DNA of 64,000 nt from contig JAQGDQ010000131.1 of the NCBI GenBank assembly GCA_030141605.1, forward strand, positions 62,001-126,000. The letters run 5' to 3'. Below are positions 34,102 to 49,100 of the stretch, piece after piece. The DNA comes from Tubiluchus corallicola (Eukaryota > Priapulida > Priapulimorpha > Priapulimorphida > Tubiluchidae). Both the position numbers and the translations under genes were made by a program. Position 1 is the first letter of the stretch; every line of letters begins with the position of its first letter. The notes beneath the pieces were generated by a model. It had not been told where the DNA came from, did no database searches, and saw only the letters and a list, made by a program, of their open reading frames with translations.

Positions 34102-37100
34102 CTAGAAATAATGAGTTCCCCGACCTCGCGAATAACCTCGACCTCTACCTCTGTGATAGACACCTCTGGAGTAAGTTGTGCTCTTTTTGCCTGATGAACG
34201 GCTACCAGAGTGCTTGCTGCTTCCCTAATCAAATAAAAAAGCAAATTACAGTGATTACACACAAAAAACTTGTTTAGTGCCACCACTGGCACTTCAAAAC
34301 TGCAAAAACTGCACTGTTTCACACTTCCGCCAACATACTCCGCCAGTTTTAGATGCACATTAGTGCACTACCATCTGCTATAAAGAAGATCCTAACAGTC
34401 AATCAAAAACTGCAAAATTTATTGTTCTTGAAAATACCAGCCATGACTTCGGAAATGATTCAACTTAACCAACCTATGAGCACTAAACAAATGGGAAACT
34501 ATCAGAATCAATGAGGTTTAGATACCAAAAACAGATTACGATAGCCAAAAGTGTAAGGAATAAGTGAGAATGTGAGATGGCACTCACGCTATTCAAGTTG
34601 CGTACATTTTAGCTTTTGAATTCATAAATTCTCAAATAATGATCATAAATGGCCAATGATAATAAATGGATGAAAATAACTATTGTGACCACAGATATTG
34701 GAAAGTCAATGACCCATAAGTGAATAAGCGTCGTGCAATGTTTTTAATTTCATATCGGTGCTCTTAGTTCAGTTAGTACATATGTGAAGTGAATAAACAG
34801 TTTAGTCAATTGTGTTTTTTATCATATTTCATAAGTGTGCCTAATACACAGTAGTGATGAGACTGATTAATCGTTTATAATCAATCTGGGTTTTTATTTC
34901 CATTCACTGATTACTGTATTACCAATATAGTTTTGAACTTTTTGGAAAAATCCACAGAAATCAACAGGTACAACCTTCACTGCAATAAATTCAAGTAACA
35001 CGATGCTACCTTTGAGTAGTAACTTGGTGCAATGGAATCGCCACTTAGATGTGAAAGTTTGTTACAAGCATGAACACGTGTTCATAAATTTCAAAATTAC
35101 TTTTTATACACCTGAAAATTGACATAATCAATTATCGAATTAGTTTCCCATCCGATTAATATTTTATAAAAATGCAACTGTTACATACACCAGTTCTTAT
35201 AACACTCCCTGCAGCAGCAAACAGACTCACCTTGCTTTTCAGTTTCTTGCCTTTTTTATTTGGATCATAAGGTTCATCTTTATTACTGCTACCACCTAAA
35301 TTAAAACACACAGCATATGAGAAATTGTATAGAACAACTATTACTAAATTTTTTAGATAGTAAATCTGCTTCTATTATGTTTAATCAGCAGTATGGTACA
35401 CAGAAAATTAAATAATTAGCATCAATTTGTAATTCTTTCTAGGTAGAATGCTTAATTTGTAAAGATATCAGCAGTCACACAACAAAGCAACAGCGAACTT
35501 TGTTGTTTCTTAGATGACATGCATAGATAAGTTTGACAATTCAAGAACAAACTGCAAGATTGTTGATAACAAAAGATGATAAAATAAACGTGTGAATGGA
35601 CATGCAAAAGGCAAAAAGTCAAAAATGATATAAACATGTGATGATCGCATTATGTGCACTAAAAAGTAACACACTTAAAGACAGTTAAAAACTTAATATA
35701 ATTGCTTACTTGCAAAAACTGATGTGTCTGATTTGCTATAATCAAAAGGTGTAAACGTCTTCTTTTGTTCTGGTTCCACTTGTTTCTTGTCAATGATTCG
35801 AGACTTTTTATTGACAGGTTGCAGGTTTGAGTTCGAAGATTGTACAGCTATGTCCGGCACTGTCCGTTTCTTCTTCTTTTTCTTTTCCATCTAATGTAGA
35901 ATATTAGAAACAGACTCATCAAAATTTAATCGATTACTTTTGAAAGAACTGATGCAAAACAACTGGCATATCAACTGTCAATAAATTGCAGAGAAAAGGA
36001 AGATGACAGGCAAATAAAGAGAAACTAAAATTTACAAGAAAGAGAAAGGGGGAATTTTTCTCTCTTATCAATAAATGCCAGGATACTGTTACTTACACTG
36101 TTAGTATTATTTACAATATAGCTACTTAGAAAAACTAGTACAAGTGACAAAGTCGGCAATCGCCATCTACTGAATTACTATTGAACTAACTGGAGCTGGT
36201 GTACCTTTACATTAAGTCTGTGGCACATCGAAGTCTAGGAAACATTCTAACAACTCTGTACAAGAAACTCAATTACATCTTGTACATAATTTACACAATT
36301 ATTAACATGTCTAACACGTAGTTATGGTACCTGTTCTCGTAACGTTTTTATATGATTAGCTACTGTCTCCTCAGCTTTCCGTCGCTGTTCTTCCTCTTGC
36401 TTCTTTTTCTCCAGTTCTGCCCTTTCTTTCTCTTCTTTCTTTTCCATTTCTTGGCTAACATTAACAATTGATGATCCGGGTGAGATGAATTGCTGGTTCA
36501 ACTATTTAAAAAACAATATAATTAACCATGACACATTTTTAGATATCTTTGTACTAACAAAACTAGCAAATCTGTTAGAGTAACGTGCATTTGCAGCGTT
36601 GAAATTTTGAAAAAGTTTTACAGTTGCTCGACATTACGACATTTTCTTGATAATTCTCAAAATGCGTTCTCACAACTAGTCTACTGTATTCATGTGATAT
36701 TTTAAAACTTCTTTCAATGCAATTATTCAGTCTTTCAAAATTTACTGCATACAAAATTTCAAAACCAATTAGTACGAAGATGCAAGCATATTACTACCAT
36801 GCAATGATACTGCTGGATTATGTGCATTTTGTTATCATTTACGAATTGTATTCATTGCATTCATTATAGCTCAAATTTCAAATTTTTGCATTGCTATTTT
36901 AAAGGTAATGACATAGTAAATTTACATTACGAGAAGTACGTTTCAGGCAATTCATGTGTAAACTGCTTTTATAATGCATTATATAATCAATATGAAAATA
37001 GTTGGTAAGAATAATTTTTGAAGCTAGAGCCATGCTAAGTGACAACTGATGTTATGCAACTTTCTATGCGAAAAATATAACTGTACTTTTTGTATCATGG

Positions 37101-40100
37101 CATATTTCTCATCACTTGATTTCTCTGAGGCATCTTCATCAGCTTCCGGCTCCTCGGGAGGAAGTGGCTTCGTCGCTAAAAACTGAAAATAAAACTTACT
37201 CAGCAGCATGTCAAATTTGAAGACCACTTACAGCTAAAGGACAAAATATGGAAGAACATCTGCAGAGTGATGCTAGTGTAACTGATACTCGTACAATGTC
37301 TATAAAAAGTTGGTGACAAAAAAATCTTGTCATTGTTATCAACCAAATATTGAAGTTGGTTAAATTTCTGAAGGAAAGTCAAACAAACAAATAAGCAGAC
37401 AAACAGACAGATAGACGACCAACAAAAAAACAAAAAAGCAAGCAAGTAAACAAACAAACCTGCATTTACAAAAAAATATGACAAAAATTCTTGGTCTTAT
37501 CTTAACTAATAATGTAACAGACACTGTAAATCATTCATTATGCTGTCACATTCTACAGAATTCAACTAATTGAAATGTGGGTCTGGATAACCAAGATAAC
37601 AAAAATGCAATATTGACTTACTCTTTGAAATGGACTAGCAAATGCTACACTTGGTTCTTTGCTTTCACTGTTGTCAGAGTCAGGCTGAAATGCAAAAGTT
37701 AGCTGTTTATTAAGTTCTGTTAATACAGTGATGTAAGTAACAAAACCTTGATCTTGAATATTTCCTATAGATTTTTATAAGTTTTGATTACTTGTTTAAT
37801 TTTTTCATTACATGAAACTCATAATTTGACAGAATTTGGTATATATTTTCAAAATAAACATATATTAAATATACACTAATGATACTACAAAATACTATAT
37901 ATTTGCTGCCTGTTAAATTAATTTTCGACAGTAATTATTTGTTTTAATTTTTAATGTGATTACAAATCTACTTATTTTTATTTTTAGTATTATTTTATTA
38001 TTAATAATGATTGCTATTATAACTACAGTTATTTTTTTGGTTGAAAGTAAATCAAAACAACAAATCAAATTAGGTGACTCAGTGATCACAGAAGGCTTAG
38101 GAACTGCTGAACCACCAAAGTAGGAACTAAAATTCAGCAATGCTGGACAGTAAGTGTGTATGGGCGAGTTACTTCTAAGAGGTTTCATCTACCATATTGT
38201 CTTCAACTGTTTAACGCATCAAAAGGGAGGATGTACAAAGCCAACTGAAAATGCCTGAGACACCTCTGCTGGTTCAATATCTCGTTACACAGCTTTATCC
38301 TTAATAATGAAATAATAAAGCTCCTGCCACAACTTTCAAAACAAAAACTAGATTGAATGCTGAGTGATAAATTCCAGTATGCCAAATTGTTGTTTTTATC
38401 ATATTATGAGTAACTTTACATGCTAAACAAAATAAACAATAGATTATAACTAACGGTTGATAATATTACCGTATTACTGATTGCAAAAATGTCCTAAATT
38501 GATAAATTTATTAATTCAAAAAATGAGACTTACCGAATCAGCAAAAATGTTTACAATTGGCTTTTTTCTTCGCTTCAAATTGGAGACCACAGAAGCTGGA
38601 ATGAGCTTGTCTGAACTCGGGCCAAACAGAGAAGACATCTTTACAGAAACTAAACCTAAGTGTCCAAAAACATATTACACTGTAATAATGATAACAACCC
38701 AACCTAAATTAAAAACACACAACACTCAGATTATAATGCACATGGAGGCTTCCACTTGTATTCCCTGCCAACAAACAGTTTGGGGAACAATAATTATGCT
38801 TCAAATTATGGGAAATTTAATTTGTTGTTACAAAAAACTAAGACAAAATGAGATTATGTATACTAAGAGTCTTCAACACTATTGACTTAACCAACAAAAT
38901 ATTGGTTACCTAGGATAACTATACAATGGCATAATAGCAACGTAAAATAAACAGATCTTGGCCGTTTAGAAAAAAAAACAACACAAACAATCAGCCATGC
39001 TCTGCTTTTTTATAATTAGTTTTAAATTTACTATAGTCTAGCTCCACAGAAAACTACCAACACCTAAAAGGTAATACAGTTATATAACTGAGATTTTGCC
39101 CATTATAGTAATTCCACTGTTTTTATATTAATAATGTTCAAGGCACAAAACATTATTATTTTATGGTACTTTGTTACTAGTCGTAAAATATGACCAATAT
39201 AAAATCTTCCTAATGTATAAGTATGCCTGCTGTCAAATAAGGTATTTATAAATTATTACCTGTGTCAGTATAATGAGATTCTTCACCTGGGTCATCCAAA
39301 TGTGAAAAATCGTGAGGACAGTTGAGTAAACTGTCAGGTCTCAACTTAGGGTCTTCAGATTGCAGTTTAACAGGTGCAGAGATGGTTGTTGTCTGTGATA
39401 GCATAAAAATCATTAACGGAAAAAATTAAATTACCAATTATTTAATTGGATATACACATAAAGTTTTGTTTTCTCCACTTTCAAATTCACAATAACCAAT
39501 TTGACTAGTTTCGTTTCGTTAACCAAAGATTAACGAGTTACAAATGGAAGGCAACAAAATTCTTTAAAAGCAAGAAATTGAACACTGTCATAGTATAATG
39601 CTGCTTCACTATAAATAATTAAAAAACTCAATAAACAGTTTGGGAACAACACACATGATTTGATTTTTTTCACTATTTAAAAGACTAGACAGTCAAGCCT
39701 AGAAGAATGAAGGCCATGAAAAAGTGTGAGTCCACCAAGATTTGAACTCAGAACCTTGTGGCTACAGGCTAAACACCTCTAGCCATTTGAGCTATCAACT
39801 TGCACTCATCTTCAAAGTTGTGCTTTTCGCAAGACCAATGATGATGAATATTTTGTTATGGTAACAAATCTTAAAGAATCACCTCACTCAGTGGCACATC
39901 CCTTGCCTTCAAAATAATCTGATGTATGTCATTCAGCTGTTGACGTACCGGCGTAGGAATGGGGTTGCAACATGCCAAAATGCCCTGCATTTCTCTAGGA
40001 AGAGCTTCGCATATCTGCAACAGCATATGATTCGGCAACACATACCTGAAAGCATTGTTGCATATAATGCTTTAGTCATTGGGCACAAATCAGCACCACA

Positions 40101-43100
40101 AAATGACCTGGTCAATAAGTAATTTAGTGTTTTCTTCCTTGAGTTTGGAACAGATTTAATACGAAAGCTTGAATCATAAAGTCTTTCACTTAAGTCTTTA
40201 ACACGAAATGCATGACCTAATCATCACTTAATTTACGACTACTTGGGTGCAAAATACATTACATAGTCCAAAACATCTGTAAGTGTCTCACTGTCCCAGT
40301 ATATTAGACTCCACTGGGATTTGTACCCATATCTTTAGCATTCTGGGCAACTATGCTAGCTACTTGACCAAAAAGAAAATTTAATTTCTCCTCAAATGTA
40401 GGTTTTAATGCAGTAAAAAACCATGTAAAGTACAGAATATAAAACCTTGCAGGAAATTCAATGCGTGGTGTGAAAATCACTATAAAAGTAGATTAAAACT
40501 ATTTTCAGTAGAAGCAAAAGTTCACTATACCAAACGTTATCTGACTTTGGACTATGTATAATCTTAACCAACGAGGTAATGTTTCACCACTAAAAAAATT
40601 ATTCTTCGAAACCAGAGAAAGAACTGGTTTCATTAACATTTCAATGACAATAATAAACTGACCCAGTGCTTTCATCCTCCTTCCTAGCAGTTCCATCCCT
40701 CCAGGCATACAAGTTCTTCAAAGCAGCTAACTGTCTATTGTTAAACACTTTCTTGCTGCGAGCATACACCTCTCTGTAAAGTTCTTCGTTAAATACAGGC
40801 TTCACATAAACCTAAAAAGTACAAGTACATTGTTGTTGAATTCTCTATTGAAAAGTAACTAGTTTTTAGATGGTCTATATTCCTGGTCCTATGGCAGTGC
40901 ATAACTAGAGAAAATACACTAATCTTCACAGTTTCGCTTGCTTACACTTTAATATAACTGTTTTATCATTACAATTTTATTTAAAAATATCAGTGCAGTT
41001 CTTTCACAAAAAAATTAAACACATAAAAAAGCAATGACTCCCTTTAAAGCAGACCTCAGATTTTACGTGATGCAAATTGTAACTTCGTACAAAACTCACC
41101 AAGCAGTTTTACATAAATTATAATAATGACTTTAAGACCATACCAACACACTTGCTTGCAAATGCTGAAGTGGCTCCCTCTACAAAGAATGCATAGCCTA
41201 ATAAAGAGGTAACTCGTCCGGCAAAAACAATTTGTTTTTAGAAAAGTGTAAATTTTAGCAAAAAATCTATTGAGTGCACATAACTTTGTCAGTCCTGCAC
41301 GAATATAAATAAATTTATCAGTTATGGTGTTTTGTATCTTGCTTGATATTAATACTAACATTAAAAAAATTACCAACTTATATTTCTTAAGCCTCTTTCC
41401 TATACGGTCCTTTGTGACACTAAATAATAATTCTTATATTACTTCCTAAAGAACCTAAACCTAATCAGTTGAGATTATGTCCGTATTTTGCAATCGGCTG
41501 CCACTAAAATCTTATCAACTTTGCCCTTCAATGATACCTAAAACAAGTTTCATCATTCGCTAGTTTTTCAGTTGGCTTGGTGACAAATTCAAATGCCTTC
41601 TTATCATGTTGTAACATATCAGCAGTCAAACTATTAAAAATTCCAAAATTTACATTTAAAAGGTAAAAAACTCTTACGGTTTCACAAAGTTGCCGACTTC
41701 GTTCCAATACTGAAAGCAGCAAGTTTTTTTGTTTGTTGCCCTTTGCCAGCAATTCGTTCTTCATGACGGCATAAATGTATAACAGATAATGCGTGTCGGA
41801 TCTTGCATACCTGACAAGTTCATCTGGAAGAGGTCTGAATGAAACACAGCACAATTTAAAAACCACAAAACATACGTGATGCAGTTGGCTTCTTTCCAAC
41901 ATTACTTGACATAGAAAACACTGATGACATTTAGACTTGAATATTCATATTGATATTTATTTGCAACAAACAAGCTAGCATATCGAAGTACTGAAAACTA
42001 AGTTATTTTTTTGAGTTGTAATACAAGAACTAGATCAACTTGTAATCATAAGAAAGTAAAGCTAGCTTAGTGATTACACTCAGTCTCAGACTTCTTACAC
42101 CATTTTGAACAATAATATTACAGATAAAAATAATTACTATATACAAATTAGGAATTATAATGTTAGAATACATAAAAACCTTATTCTCCAATCAGCTAAC
42201 TGATATTGTTTATCAGCTTCTACTTTGCAATAGTCTCTCAGAAGGTGAGAGAGACCGTGTCGCGGACGACCCAACACACGCGACGCTTGACCAGTATCAA
42301 ACATATTCACAACGTAAATGCTGAAATCTCTCTGAAGCCAAACAATATCCAAGTCCGCTCCATGAAACACCTAAAAATGAAAACAATAACGTGATGTGCA
42401 GTATAATCTCTTTGACAAAAATGCAACAGATACTGGTGAATAGAAAACCTATGTTACATAGACTATAAGAATAACAAGACGTGCATTATTTTCAACAAAT
42501 TTAGCAGCCGATTTTTTTTAGCAGATAAACTCAGAACAGTGAAACATGTCTTTTCAACCACTTAAAAGGAAGCAATTTGCAATCTTGGATCACGGCACAA
42601 AACAATCTAAGTGTAAAATACTGAAAAGAAAAATATTTGATTAAAAATGATTTACATGAAGAAATTATTACCATGGCAACCAAATTTTGTGAGTTTTCGT
42701 TAACAAAGCCAACACATCTGACACGATGAACAAAGGTAAGCGTCGAATCTGAGCAGCAAAACACATTCAACTTATTACATCAAAGACGCCTCGTTGAATC
42801 ACGTGTTAATTCAGCGATGAACAGGAAATTTGAAATTTTACACAATTTTAAGATTTTCAGAGTTTTGTTACACAGTCAATGCTATGCGGCAATGTCCTGT
42901 TTCATTTACTGCTTTCGCAAATGATAAAACACATGCAGAATGCTTGTGGAAGGTTCTCACCATCACAAAATTGTCTGTACTTATTTTATTTGTTTTTGCT
43001 TGGAAGTGGTCCTGACAAGCCACTGGCATAGCAGTCCAGTTTAACTGTCTTGATAGCAGATATCTTTTACTGTAGAATTCTGCCTTCCCAGTAGACATAC

Positions 43101-46100
43101 TGGGTACACGATGATGATGATTTATTTTATTTTATTTCAGAAAATGTTTGTATAGGAAATAGTTTAGGCTTATATAAAACAGCTTGTTTATTAAAAGGAC
43201 CTATACTTATGATGAGTTTGCACACCAAAGTTTCTAAGCCAATACTTTATCACAGGAAACATTTTAAAAATTATTGTAAGTAATAACATGTATATTTCAG
43301 ACAACACAGCAAGACAAAATTTGGTCTTTCCTTTCAGATCTACAATAAAAATGGAAACTAAGTTTAATATAAATAAAATATATAACTAAGTAAAAGTATT
43401 ATGTATATGATACCTTGACAATTTTGGGATCAGTAAAGACTTCATTCAGCATGTGCATCTCACTACGCAATTCTAAAGTATCAATGATGTAATCGTGAGA
43501 CTCTGTCGACAGCTGCATCAAGCATGTAAAACCTTGAAACGTTCTGTATGAATGTGCCTGTAAAAATGACATATTTTCTGAACACCATCAAGCAAATCAG
43601 TTACAGGCTTGCTCTACACAAAAATGAAACCCAGAAATAATTATTTAGTAACATGAGATGTCCTTGGATATATAATAACAATGTGTACCATCTTAGAATA
43701 ATTGTATACAAAAGCATCGACAACAAAAATCATCAGCATATTGTAGCAGAAAACTGTGATGTAAGCAATTTACATTTTTCTGTTGAGTTTACTGACAGGC
43801 TTTCGGTAAGATGTGGTGTTTGATAAGATTGGTAAGATTTTGGTAATGGGAATGTTCAGTTTTCCTTTTACTGTTGTTCCGCCACACTTGAGCAGAGGGC
43901 AGAGGAAAAGCATATGAAACTTGAATCTTGGTCAGGTTGCTGCTGGTGACTCCTGGCACAGTGGCGCATAAATAACGTGTGAATTCTGTAATTCTTTTGA
44001 CTTTGATTGCATTGCAAACTGCCACCTTATCTTTTTCGGATAACATGGTTATCTAATTTTCGTTGACAATTTTCTTAGCTGTGAGTTAAGAATGAGAAAA
44101 CAAAAATTCCACAAAAATCGCACATCATAAATATAATATTCACACTCAAAAAGTAATATTCTGCTGCATATTACTAATTGCTAACATATTACTTGTTAAC
44201 AATGCCCTGTCAAAAAACACAATTGTATTACTGTGTTTTTACAATTGTAAACACAAGAATGATTATTATTGTCTCTAGATTTCAATTTAAGTGCGAAAAT
44301 TCTTACTTCTAAATCAACAGCAAATTCTCGCTGCCCCTTTAATATATCAGTTAACTTTTCTAGCTTCTCCACAGTTCTGATGAAAGATAACGGCGTGTTG
44401 TCTAGTTTAGCTGGTGGGGCAGGAGTGACTTGTTCTAACTGATCATCTAGAGGTTGAAAATGGTCCAGTTCGTATTGGTACGGATGAGAGGAACTGCAGC
44501 AAACACAAAAGGTTGCTATATAGTCACAAACTCAAAAACAATTTTTCATAAGGGCAGTAAAACATAATTTTTTATTACAAAATGTTTGAAACACGAAAAA
44601 ACAGTTATATGTGGTGAACAGCTGAGTGGTCATGACGCATATAAAAATTTGCAATGGAAATTTACAATGGTAAGACATGTCAGTGACTGGATGGGTAACC
44701 GCCTTCAATATTAGCTCAGTTTTATTTGGCATACAGATTTTAACTGTTTATCCCATTTAAGGAGAATGTATATACATCCGAATGTGGCTATGCTACCTCT
44801 GCTGGTTCAGTGACTCATCTATAGGGTTAGCCTTGATAATGAGCTAGAGTCCAGTTTTGCCACAACCATCAAATCACTAGCATTAAGTTCACCATCTTAG
44901 AGTGGTTCACTAAGAACCCTTCAAATTCTAGATGTACAAATAACAAAACTCGTAACAAAATTTTAAAGTAGATATCTTCACTTAGAGTGAGCACTATCAT
45001 AAATACAGAATGTTTTCAATTTTAGTTTCAAGTAAATTTTACAAAGTAAAGGGTTAAAGACAAAGCCTAACAAAATCCAAGAAGACCTTTTCCAGGAACT
45101 ATGACAGTTTTTATAGGAATCGAAAAATTAAATGGTTGTGTTAACTCACTGTTTTTCATCTTCATCTGTCGTAAGATGTGGATTCCACGGCTTTAATGCA
45201 TTATGTTTCTTCTGAAGATTTGGCTCAAATAAGGCGTTACTATTATCTACCTTGTCCTTGAATTTTATTTGTGGGCGTAAAATGTTCTTTGCCGCCAAAA
45301 GCTTGTAACCCGGTGATTTTGGTGACACACATCTCTAAAAATATATTCAAGGTGTACTGGAAAAATACTCGGTGAATTGACAAGTAGACACAATTATTGT
45401 TTAGAGAATACTGATAAATACAACTGTAATATATTAAGCACTAAAGAATATTGAGTAAATGTAATTATAATTGAAGTTTAATTGCCAAAAAGAATTTAGA
45501 CAAAACAGGACATCCATTGAGCAAATTATCTACTAGTCTCCACGGCACAGCGCAATCTTATAATCTGCGCGCAATCTAACTATGCATATCCTGCATTCCT
45601 AGTGCAAACAATACAACAACGGTAGTGAATACATTGTCAGAAACAATGACCACAATTTGGGAATGAATTTGAACAAAATGGGTTTACAAGACTGTGAACA
45701 GTTCAAAAAATTTAAAGAAATTAGTTGGAAGTTTAACAGTTTTTATCAAAAATGCTGACAAACTGCAATTTCAGAATGTACAAAATGTTGTTATACATGT
45801 TGCTTATGGGTTATTATCGTGATTTCACGTACAACTATGTGTTTTGTTACCATGCAACATGTTAAAATGTTTCAAGCAACAACCAAATTGTTCAGTTCCT
45901 TATTAACATTTCACTGGACTTTTAACACACTTAATCTGTTGTGTCTTACTCTGTTCTTTGACTGTGGTCAGCGAAACTTTGTACTTTTGTGTTTTTTATT
46001 TGCTGTGCTTCTGTGTATTTCAAACAATGCCTACTCTGTAATATTGAAGAACAAGGTACTAGTAACTAAAGCACAGAATATCTTCAGCAAGCCTGATAAA

Positions 46101-49100
46101 AAAATGCCCTCAGCACGTGGTGTTCTTGGATGTTAAACGACAAAACAGTTCTGTCTCTATTATCATAAAAATGGAAAAGACAGCAACTCTTCCTCACTGT
46201 GTCTTGACATCTTAAATAAACTCAGAACTGTCTACTCCAATATTATCTGGCAGCCTTAGCTTTTTCAGCTGCAGCCTGTCAAAGGCTTACTCTGGGTTAT
46301 TCCTAAATGTAGAGTAACTGCATATATATTCAGCTTTTTTCCCTTGGGCTTCTTATCTGTGGAACTTCTTTTCTACCAGAAAAGTGTTTCCTGAAGACTG
46401 CAACTTTGCTTGATTTAAGCAGAATGCCAAAAGATACATTCTAGCACTAGGAAACTAGTACTGGGGTAATTTGTATAAAAATAAGGCTAGTTCTGCTGCC
46501 CAAATTCAGTACCTCAAAGGATAAAATTTTGCAAATTTAACTTACATCTCTGTTCCAACTCGTCGTAATGGCATCTTTTGGCACTAGAGAAGATACAAGC
46601 AAAGACTGATCTTTCTTCTTATCACCTGTTGCTTCATCCAATGATGCACCCTAAAAATAGTGCACAAGACAGATATATTAACTGTTAGCATGCCGCTTAA
46701 TGTTGCAAACTACAATTACGATTGCTGGTGATCTATGTCTCTAGTTTGAGCCCATGGTATGCAACCTCGAAACAGTTCTACACGTTATTAGCTATGTGTA
46801 TAAACGTCTTTTCCTGTGTTACTTGCAAGCAGGGTGCAAATTTCACACCTGTCCTGCCGAAAATTCTGTTAAATCTGCCCGAGGACAGGCAGAAGCCATC
46901 TGTATACTGGCTACCATGGCTGCTAAACTAAGCTTGCCATTTTAACTACGTCTACGTATATTAATGAAACTTTGTATTTTTTCTGAATAAAGGTACACAG
47001 TTACCAAATACTAATACACAGCTTCCAAAAAATTGTTATGCTTACACCACAGTTTAAAGTTTAAACAAATCTGGTTGCCTTTTCTAAGAAGCACCTAAGC
47101 ACCAAATCACAAAAAGTTGTTACAAAAAAGTTTTTGCATGTTACTATGAGGACGCACCAGATGAATGACATTCTCGCTGGCGCATGCTAGATTTGAAAAG
47201 CTCTACTTACTCGCGCACCGAATGAACTATTGTAAAAAGGCAAAAATATGAAATAAAATAGACAAAATACAAGTCTATTTGACTAAAACGTATGCTGTTA
47301 GTATTTAGCTGTTTTACACAATATTTAATGAGGACATTGATTTTTGTATAAGGAAGAGTATATTATGTAATGTTGTCAAATTACTGTACAAAATTAGTGT
47401 TGTATAGGATTATTTACGCAAAGAAAAAAATGGGGGCAGGGAAATCTTTGTGGAGACAGGCAGACTATTTTAGCTGTGTGTCTTCACTTTCGGTAGAAAA
47501 TTTGCTAAACTTGCACCCTGTATAAGTGTGACCTGACTGGTAATAAGCAATGATAAATAACTTGTCTGCAAAGGTATATAGCATCATTATCTATCCTATG
47601 ATGATGAAATTGTTGTTAAATAACTTGCTTATCTAATGCCTCGACAAGGTAAAATTAATGTGAAATATCTGGGCTGCATTAAACATAGACAGGAAGTAAG
47701 TTAAATAACATCAAAAATCAACTGCAGATTGGCCACATGTATGTTTACTGTTACACACTGACCCCCAGAACAAATGTTTTATAAATATTAATGGCGTACC
47801 ACACGTTCCATCAAGCCATCATTTGCATCGATTACAGTGTCAAATTCATCACCATGCAACGTGCTGTCATTGCCATCTAGTTTCACTTTGATTCCACTGT
47901 GCCGCAGAAGTTCCGTAATGCTGTAAGTATACATAGATCCTAAGTCAACATGCATGTTGCAATAAAAGAGTGTAACAAAGTTCAATTCAATTTTTTTGAT
48001 TCGAAAGTATACTTATCTCCAATATAATGTTCATATGACAATTATAACAAATTGTGTAAAGTGTGTAGAAAACTTAAAAGAATTTACAAATAGTTCAATG
48101 AAATAAGATGTTTAGCTTTTAAAAATAAGTTTACAAATATGCAGTTTTTCAAGTTTACGTGTAAAATTATCTATTAAATTTATAGTTTTTTTCAGCTGGT
48201 AATATTGTAAATAAACACTAAGCTTTTTCTAGTTCAGAGAATTTAAAAAAAATATGATTTATTTGAGAGTTACAGTTGTTTGTCATGTGGTGTAACTAAA
48301 ATTAATGTTATATCTTTTCAATTAGCATATTTATACACACTTGTTCAATATTCGTTGACCCTCTACTTTCATAACCTCGGTGAAGGCAGGAAAACTGCTG
48401 TAATAGTCAAAGTCATCACCACTAGTGGGCAGTTCATTAGAACTTTTGACAGCACCCAACACTGATTTCAATACAGTCTGGAAGAAAAAGCTATTAATGG
48501 CTTACATAATTCAATTCAATTCAATTCAGTTAGTTATTTGCATACTTCTCAATATGAAATTATAGGGCTGACTCAAATCAACACTACTTTTGTTGCTGTC
48601 TGATTTGGTGGAGAGGATCGAGCATATTCGTTGTTTTGTTGTTTCAACGGTGTCCACGCTATCTGATCCAGACAGGCACTAAGACTCTATCCATGTGCGA
48701 GACACAAGTAACATTTTTCGCCAGCACTATCCTCCTATTTATTTTAGTCTTCTTTTCGTAATCAGCACTAACGGTTTTCAAAATCTAAACTGTCCATAAT
48801 ATTTCTAAAAAACTTACCCGTAGAGAATTCCTCCATCGCCATTTGTACCCTTTCTAGCATTTTTCTTAAAATTTGCAGATCCTCTGATCTAATCATTTCT
48901 TGAAAACTTTTCTCTTGGCGTGGTAAACTTCTTTTTATTACCTCAAATTCAAGCAGATAGTCATATCCTCTTCTTTTTTGAAAACAGGACACATCAAATC
49001 TTTCTTAAATTGACTTTGTAATTTTTCTTAAGTAACAACAAATTTAGTATAATTTCTACTACCCCTTTCACCTAGTCTTGTGTCAAATGTGTTATGTAAT

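Noticed and set aside
34105-34358. 93-codon minus-strand frame over the last EXOSC10 exon
   Set aside because: Splice phase from exon 35231-35295 sets a different frame, which gives the Arg-Gly tail and a stop at 34102-34104.
38481-38885. 134-codon plus-strand open frame
   Set aside because: It is antisense to EXOSC10 exon 38534-38649 and extends into intron.
43789-44046. 85-codon minus-strand open frame in EXOSC10 intron 6
   Set aside because: No family motif, and the flanking exons already join in phase without it.
45819-46136. 105-codon plus-strand open frame with hydrophobic stretches in EXOSC10 intron 4
   Set aside because: No recognisable domain and no splice or promoter context; composition is that of AT-rich intron.
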